The notes under the pieces: model-generated
The model's input: the letters and a program-made list of their open reading frames with translations, nothing else
What the model was told of the DNA's origin: nothing
The model's database searches: none
Made by a program: the position numbers and the translations under genes
In this document: positions 6,227-8,361 of the stretch, piece by piece
Layout: each line of letters opens with the position of its first letter
How positions within the stretch are numbered: position 1 is the stretch's first letter
DNA from: Pseudomonadota bacterium
GTDB taxonomy: Bacteria; Myxococcota; Polyangia; Polyangiales; Polyangiaceae
Reading direction: 5' to 3'
DNA length: 8,361 nucleotides
Assembly (NCBI GenBank): GCA_023419055.1
Contig: JAEZYO010000485.1
Span: 1-8,361 of the forward strand

Positions 6227-6373
6227 TTAGGCCCGATGGTCGGCGTGATTGAGGCACCCAATTTCGGTGCAAGTCTGCGGGACCACTCGTTTCAGTCGCT
6301 GCGCCGTTTTCCTCCTGCGACTCTCACCCACATTGGTTCTCGGCGCTTGAGCCGAAATCACCTGCTCGTGCAT
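6227..6373 (-). CDS. Possible 48-codon small ORF with perfect Shine-Dalgarno
   Basis: ATG 6373 on the minus strand follows AGGAGG (6379-6384) at an ideal 5-nt spacing, and reads 48 codons to TAA at 6227-6229. The product is basic (RRRK at about 19-22, RLKR at 25-28) with two cysteines (TCTEIGC) near the end and no membrane segment. Third-position GC is only about two thirds, lower than the surrounding genes, which argues against a long-conserved coding role. It lies divergently just before the sigma factor gene and would overlap that gene's promoter region. I do not recognise it, and it may be chance. Confidence 0.25.
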   Translation of the reverse strand: MHEQVISAQAPRTNVGESRRRKTAQRLKRVVPQTCTEIGCLNHADHRA

Positions 6374-6398
6374 CCATACCTCCTGTAGACCCCGTTCC

Positions 6399-7055
6399 AT
6401 GACTTCGCGCCCCACACGAGCCCACCGCCTTGCGGTCGTAGGCGGCCAGGCCAGCCGCTCGCTGCCTGACCCTCGGCTCGCGGTCGCGCAGGGGCTGACG
6501 GACGAGCAGCTGGTGAAGCTCTCGCGCGAACGTGACTCGGTCGCCTTCGAAGCGCTGTACCGGCGTCACGCCGCGTTCGCTTTCAACCTGGCAACAAGGA
6601 TTCAGGGCAGCTCGAACGAGATTGACGACGTCGTCCACGACGCGTTCCTTCGCGCGTACCAGAATCTCGGCGAGCTCAGGGACGGCGCTGCCTTCCGCGC
6701 CTGGCTCGGCAGTATCGTGGTGAGCCTGGTGCGGTCTCGACTGCGCCGCCGCCGCTTGCTCGGCGTGCTCGGGCTCTCGACGCCGGATCCCGTCGACCTC
6801 GAGTCGATCGCGGCCCAAGACGCCGCTCCCGACACTCGCGTCCTCCTGGCGCAGGTCTACTCACTCCTCCAGACGATGGATGCGGACGACCGCATCGCCT
6901 GGACGCTCCGCCACATCGAGCACCATCGGCTCGAGACCGTGGCGGAGCTCGCCAATTGTTCGCTCGCCACCGCCAAGCGGCGAATTTTGCGGGCTCAACG
7001 CTACCTGGAGCAACGATTCGTCGCTCCCTTTTCGGATCCGGAATCAGAGTCATGA
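6399..7055 (+). CDS. ECF-type RNA polymerase sigma factor
   Basis: A 218-residue sigma-70 family protein of extracytoplasmic-function type. A 33-residue non-conserved N-terminal extension precedes the core. Region 2 spans about 45-119: SVAFEALYRRHAAFAF, then DDVVHDAFLRAYQNL (76-90, core-binding helix), then FRAWLGSIVVSLVRSRLRRRR (basic end of region 2). Region 4 spans about 150-208, with a helix-turn-helix TVAELANCSLATAKRRILRAQ (170-190) that should read the -35 element. Regions 1 and 3 are absent, as in all ECF factors. It directs RNA polymerase to a small envelope or stress regulon. ATG 6399 is the only reasonable start, though no clear Shine-Dalgarno site is seen. Its stop overlaps the next start as ATGA, so the two proteins are translationally coupled and probably form a sigma/anti-sigma pair. 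Confidence 0.93.
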   Translation: MTSRPTRAHRLAVVGGQASRSLPDPRLAVAQGLTDEQLVKLSRERDSVAFEALYRRHAAFAFNLATRIQGSSNEIDDVVHDAFLRAYQNLGELRDGAAFRAWLGSIVVSLVRSRLRRRRLLGVLGLSTPDPVDLESIAAQDAAPDTRVLLAQVYSLLQTMDADDRIAWTLRHIEHHRLETVAELANCSLATAKRRILRAQRYLEQRFVAPFSDPESES

Positions 7056-8032
7056 CGCTGCGTAAGTTCGACGACCTTCCAAGCGGAGCCCTGCGCGACC
7101 ACGGGACGCGCGACAGGGTGGACCGCGTCTGGCAACGCTTGGAAGGAGAGCTCGAAACCGCAGCTCCGCGCTCGCGCGTCACCCTGTGGTGGGTTCCTGC
7201 CGCTGCGGCCATCATTTTCGGCGCCGGCGTGGTCGTGGGTTCCAAGTGGGCGCGGCCAGAGCCGGCGCCGGTGGCAGTGGCAGAGAAGCCGATCGCGAAC
7301 GATTCGGTCTCGACGAGTCCGGCTCCCGCGGCGGCGCACGAGGAGCCGAAGCCGATCGAGAGCGCGGTCGCGCAGCATCGCGCGACGGCCCCGCGCCCGC
7401 GCTCCGTCGAGGTGATCCCTCCGCTTTCCGACGAGGAACCGGCGGTGGTTCGCGAGGTCGAGGTTCCGGTTCTTCCTCCGGGGCCGCCTGAGTGGAAGCA
7501 GCTCGCCGACGCCGGCGATTTCGAGGCCGCGCGAGCGGCGATCGCTCGAGCGGGAGGCTTCTCGGCCGTACTCGGGAGTGCGAGTCCGGCACAGTTGATG
7601 AGCTTGGTGGACGTCGCGCGCGCGGCCGGCGAGCGTGAAGTCGCCGTCGCGGCGCTGCACCGGGTGGTCGTGGATTCGCCCCATTCTCCGGAAGCTCCTC
7701 TCGCGGCGCTGACGCTCGGCAACATGCTCGAGCAGTCCGGCGACGCGGCCGGTGCGGCCGAAGCCTTCGCGCTCTATCGGACCTTGTCTCCGGCCGGCGA
7801 CTTCGCTGAAGATGCGACCGCCCGCGAGGTCGAGGCCGCTCTCGCCCGCGGGAACTGGGAGCTCGCGGCGGGGCTCGTCTACAAGTATGAAAAGGACTTC
7901 CCCAACGGGCGTCGCCGCGACGAGTTCCGACGTGAGCTCGAGCGCCTGGCGGCGGCGAGCGACGCGGGGCTCGAGCCGGAGCTCGAGAACGCGCCTGCGC
8001 CCGTGGGAGTCCCCGCGCCGAAGGCGCCTTAA
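7052..8032 (+). CDS. Single-pass membrane protein with TPR-like domain, probable anti-sigma partner
   Basis: A 326-residue protein. I chose ATG 7052 because it overlaps the sigma stop codon (ATGA); the longer in-frame start at 6956 would lie deep inside the sigma gene. Residues 1-43 are a short cytoplasmic part with DRVDRVWQRLEGEL (21-34), where an anti-sigma contact would be expected. A membrane helix spans about 44-64 (LWWVPAAAAIIFGAGVVVG). Next is a Pro/Ala/Glu-rich linker (68-146), then a helical region (147-292) of TPR/BamD-like hairpins, including HRVVVDSPHSPEAPLAAL and LGNMLEQSGDAAGAAEAF. A Pro-rich tail ends the protein. There is no HxxxCxxC zinc-binding anti-sigma motif. The arrangement fits an envelope sensor that holds the sigma factor through its N-terminus and reads a periplasmic state through the TPR-like part; that role is inferred from context. 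Confidence 0.87.
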   Translation: MTLRKFDDLPSGALRDHGTRDRVDRVWQRLEGELETAAPRSRVTLWWVPAAAAIIFGAGVVVGSKWARPEPAPVAVAEKPIANDSVSTSPAPAAAHEEPKPIESAVAQHRATAPRPRSVEVIPPLSDEEPAVVREVEVPVLPPGPPEWKQLADAGDFEAARAAIARAGGFSAVLGSASPAQLMSLVDVARAAGEREVAVAALHRVVVDSPHSPEAPLAALTLGNMLEQSGDAAGAAEAFALYRTLSPAGDFAEDATAREVEAALARGNWELAAGLVYKYEKDFPNGRRRDEFRRELERLAAASDAGLEPELENAPAPVGVPAPKAP

Positions 8033-8361
8033 CGCCGTCTGCGCCGGCGTCGCGCTCCTCTTCTGGATCGGGCTCGCGAGCGCGAACCCGGACGCCTCGG
8101 TGATCGAGTTCGACGCTCGAGCAGAGTCGCTGCTCGACACGCGCGCGGCGCGGCGCCTCGTCGACCTCGAGATCAAGGACGTGAAGGTGCCCGCCGCGGA
8201 GGGGCGCGAAGACGTGGCGCTCTTCTTCCGCGTACTCGGCGCCGAACAGGGCAGGGTGCGCGTCGAGCTCTGGGAGCGCGGAGAACCTCACGGGGTTCGG
8301 CTCGTCTCTGCGGCCGACGGACGTAGCCTCGCGGCGCGACGCGTGGCGCTCGCCGCCGCCG
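7932..8361 (+). CDS. Secreted protein of unknown function, 3' end outside window
   Basis: The frame is open to the window edge with strong GC3 bias. A clear signal peptide is encoded at about 8016-8084: RRRRLNAVC, then the hydrophobic AGVALLFWIGL and an ASA cleavage site before NPD. The mature part begins VIEFDARAESLL, followed by alternating strands (ALFFRVLG, RVRVELWERGE, GVRLVSAADGRSLAARRVAL). The start is uncertain: there is no ATG, GTG or TTG between the signal peptide and GTG 7932, which overlaps the upstream gene by 101 bp. An ATG at 7887 and a CTG at 7995 are alternatives; GTG 8100 would discard the signal peptide. It is the likely third gene of the sigma operon and may be the periplasmic or outer-membrane element of the system. 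I do not recognise a family. Confidence 0.75.
   Translation, partial: MSSSAWRRRATRGSSRSSRTRLRPWESPRRRRLNAVCAGVALLFWIGLASANPDASVIEFDARAESLLDTRAARRLVDLEIKDVKVPAAEGREDVALFFRVLGAEQGRVRVELWERGEPHGVRLVSAADGRSLAARRVALAAA

Larger units (their letters stand above)
6059..6398. promoter_or_regulatory. Divergent regulatory spacer between lipoprotein and sigma gene
   Basis: This region must hold the minus-strand promoter of the small lipoprotein and the plus-strand promoter of the sigma factor gene. For the minus strand, a TTGACT at 6173-6178 could be a -35 box, with a poor A-rich -10 (about 6150-6155) 17 nt away. A TATAAG-like hexamer also lies near 6190-6200. An inverted repeat (6115-6141) and a possible 48-codon ORF (6227-6373, minus) lie inside. 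On the plus strand I find no clear promoter and no Shine-Dalgarno site before the sigma gene start. Confidence 0.45.

Noticed and set aside
6253..6270. Short hairpin GCACC/GGTGC considered as part of a tRNA or riboswitch
   Set aside because: Only 5 bp of stem with no surrounding cloverleaf or known riboswitch core.
7001..8291. Minus-strand open frames of 349-391 codons opposite the sigma/TPR genes
   Set aside because: Arg/Ser-rich low-complexity translations without domains; they arise from the GC-biased codons of the plus-strand genes.

Overview
The window is GC-rich with strongly GC-biased third codon positions. It carries lipoproteins with Ala/Pro/Glu-rich or Gly-rich tails, FHA-domain proteins with Pro/Ala linkers, and an ECF sigma factor coupled to a membrane-anchored TPR-like protein. 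Together these suggest a myxobacterium-like member of the Myxococcota (Polyangia type). This is inference from gene style; there is no rRNA or marker gene to confirm it.

Layout, left to right. (1) Positions 3-1259 (+): the 3' part of a NapH/MauN-like membrane polyferredoxin that continues into a NapG/MauM-like multi-[4Fe-4S] domain, with a Tat-like RR segment between the two halves. (2) 1344-1796 (+): a 150-residue protein, probably STAS/SEC14-like. It ends inside an 18-bp perfect palindrome that also contains the stop codon of the convergent gene. (3) 1783-5472 (-): three minus-strand genes in a possible operon. In transcription order they are a lipoprotein built from 24 tandem cysteine-rich repeats (5472-3730), a protein with two degenerate FHA domains (3645-2203), and a small cysteine-containing lipoprotein (2136-1783). 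The gaps between them are 84 and 66 bp. (4) 5473-5833: a spacer holding a strong rho-independent terminator for the next gene. (5) 5834-6058 (-): a tiny Ala/Pro/Glu-rich lipoprotein with a strong ribosome binding site and a long leader. (6) 6059-6398: a regulatory spacer with an inverted repeat and a possible 48-codon small ORF. (7) 6399-8361 (+): an ECF sigma factor, a single-pass membrane protein with a periplasmic TPR-like domain (ATGA stop/start overlap, likely the anti-sigma or sensor partner), and the start of a secreted protein of unknown function that runs off the window.

The genes form separate units. The left end is electron transfer. The centre is cell-envelope or surface protein production with a phospho-signalling-type adaptor. 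The right end is an envelope-type sigma/regulator operon. No mobile element, CRISPR array, tRNA or rRNA was seen. The least explained part is the centre: a surface-anchored ladder of about 95 cysteines next to an FHA protein and a second Cys-containing lipoprotein.
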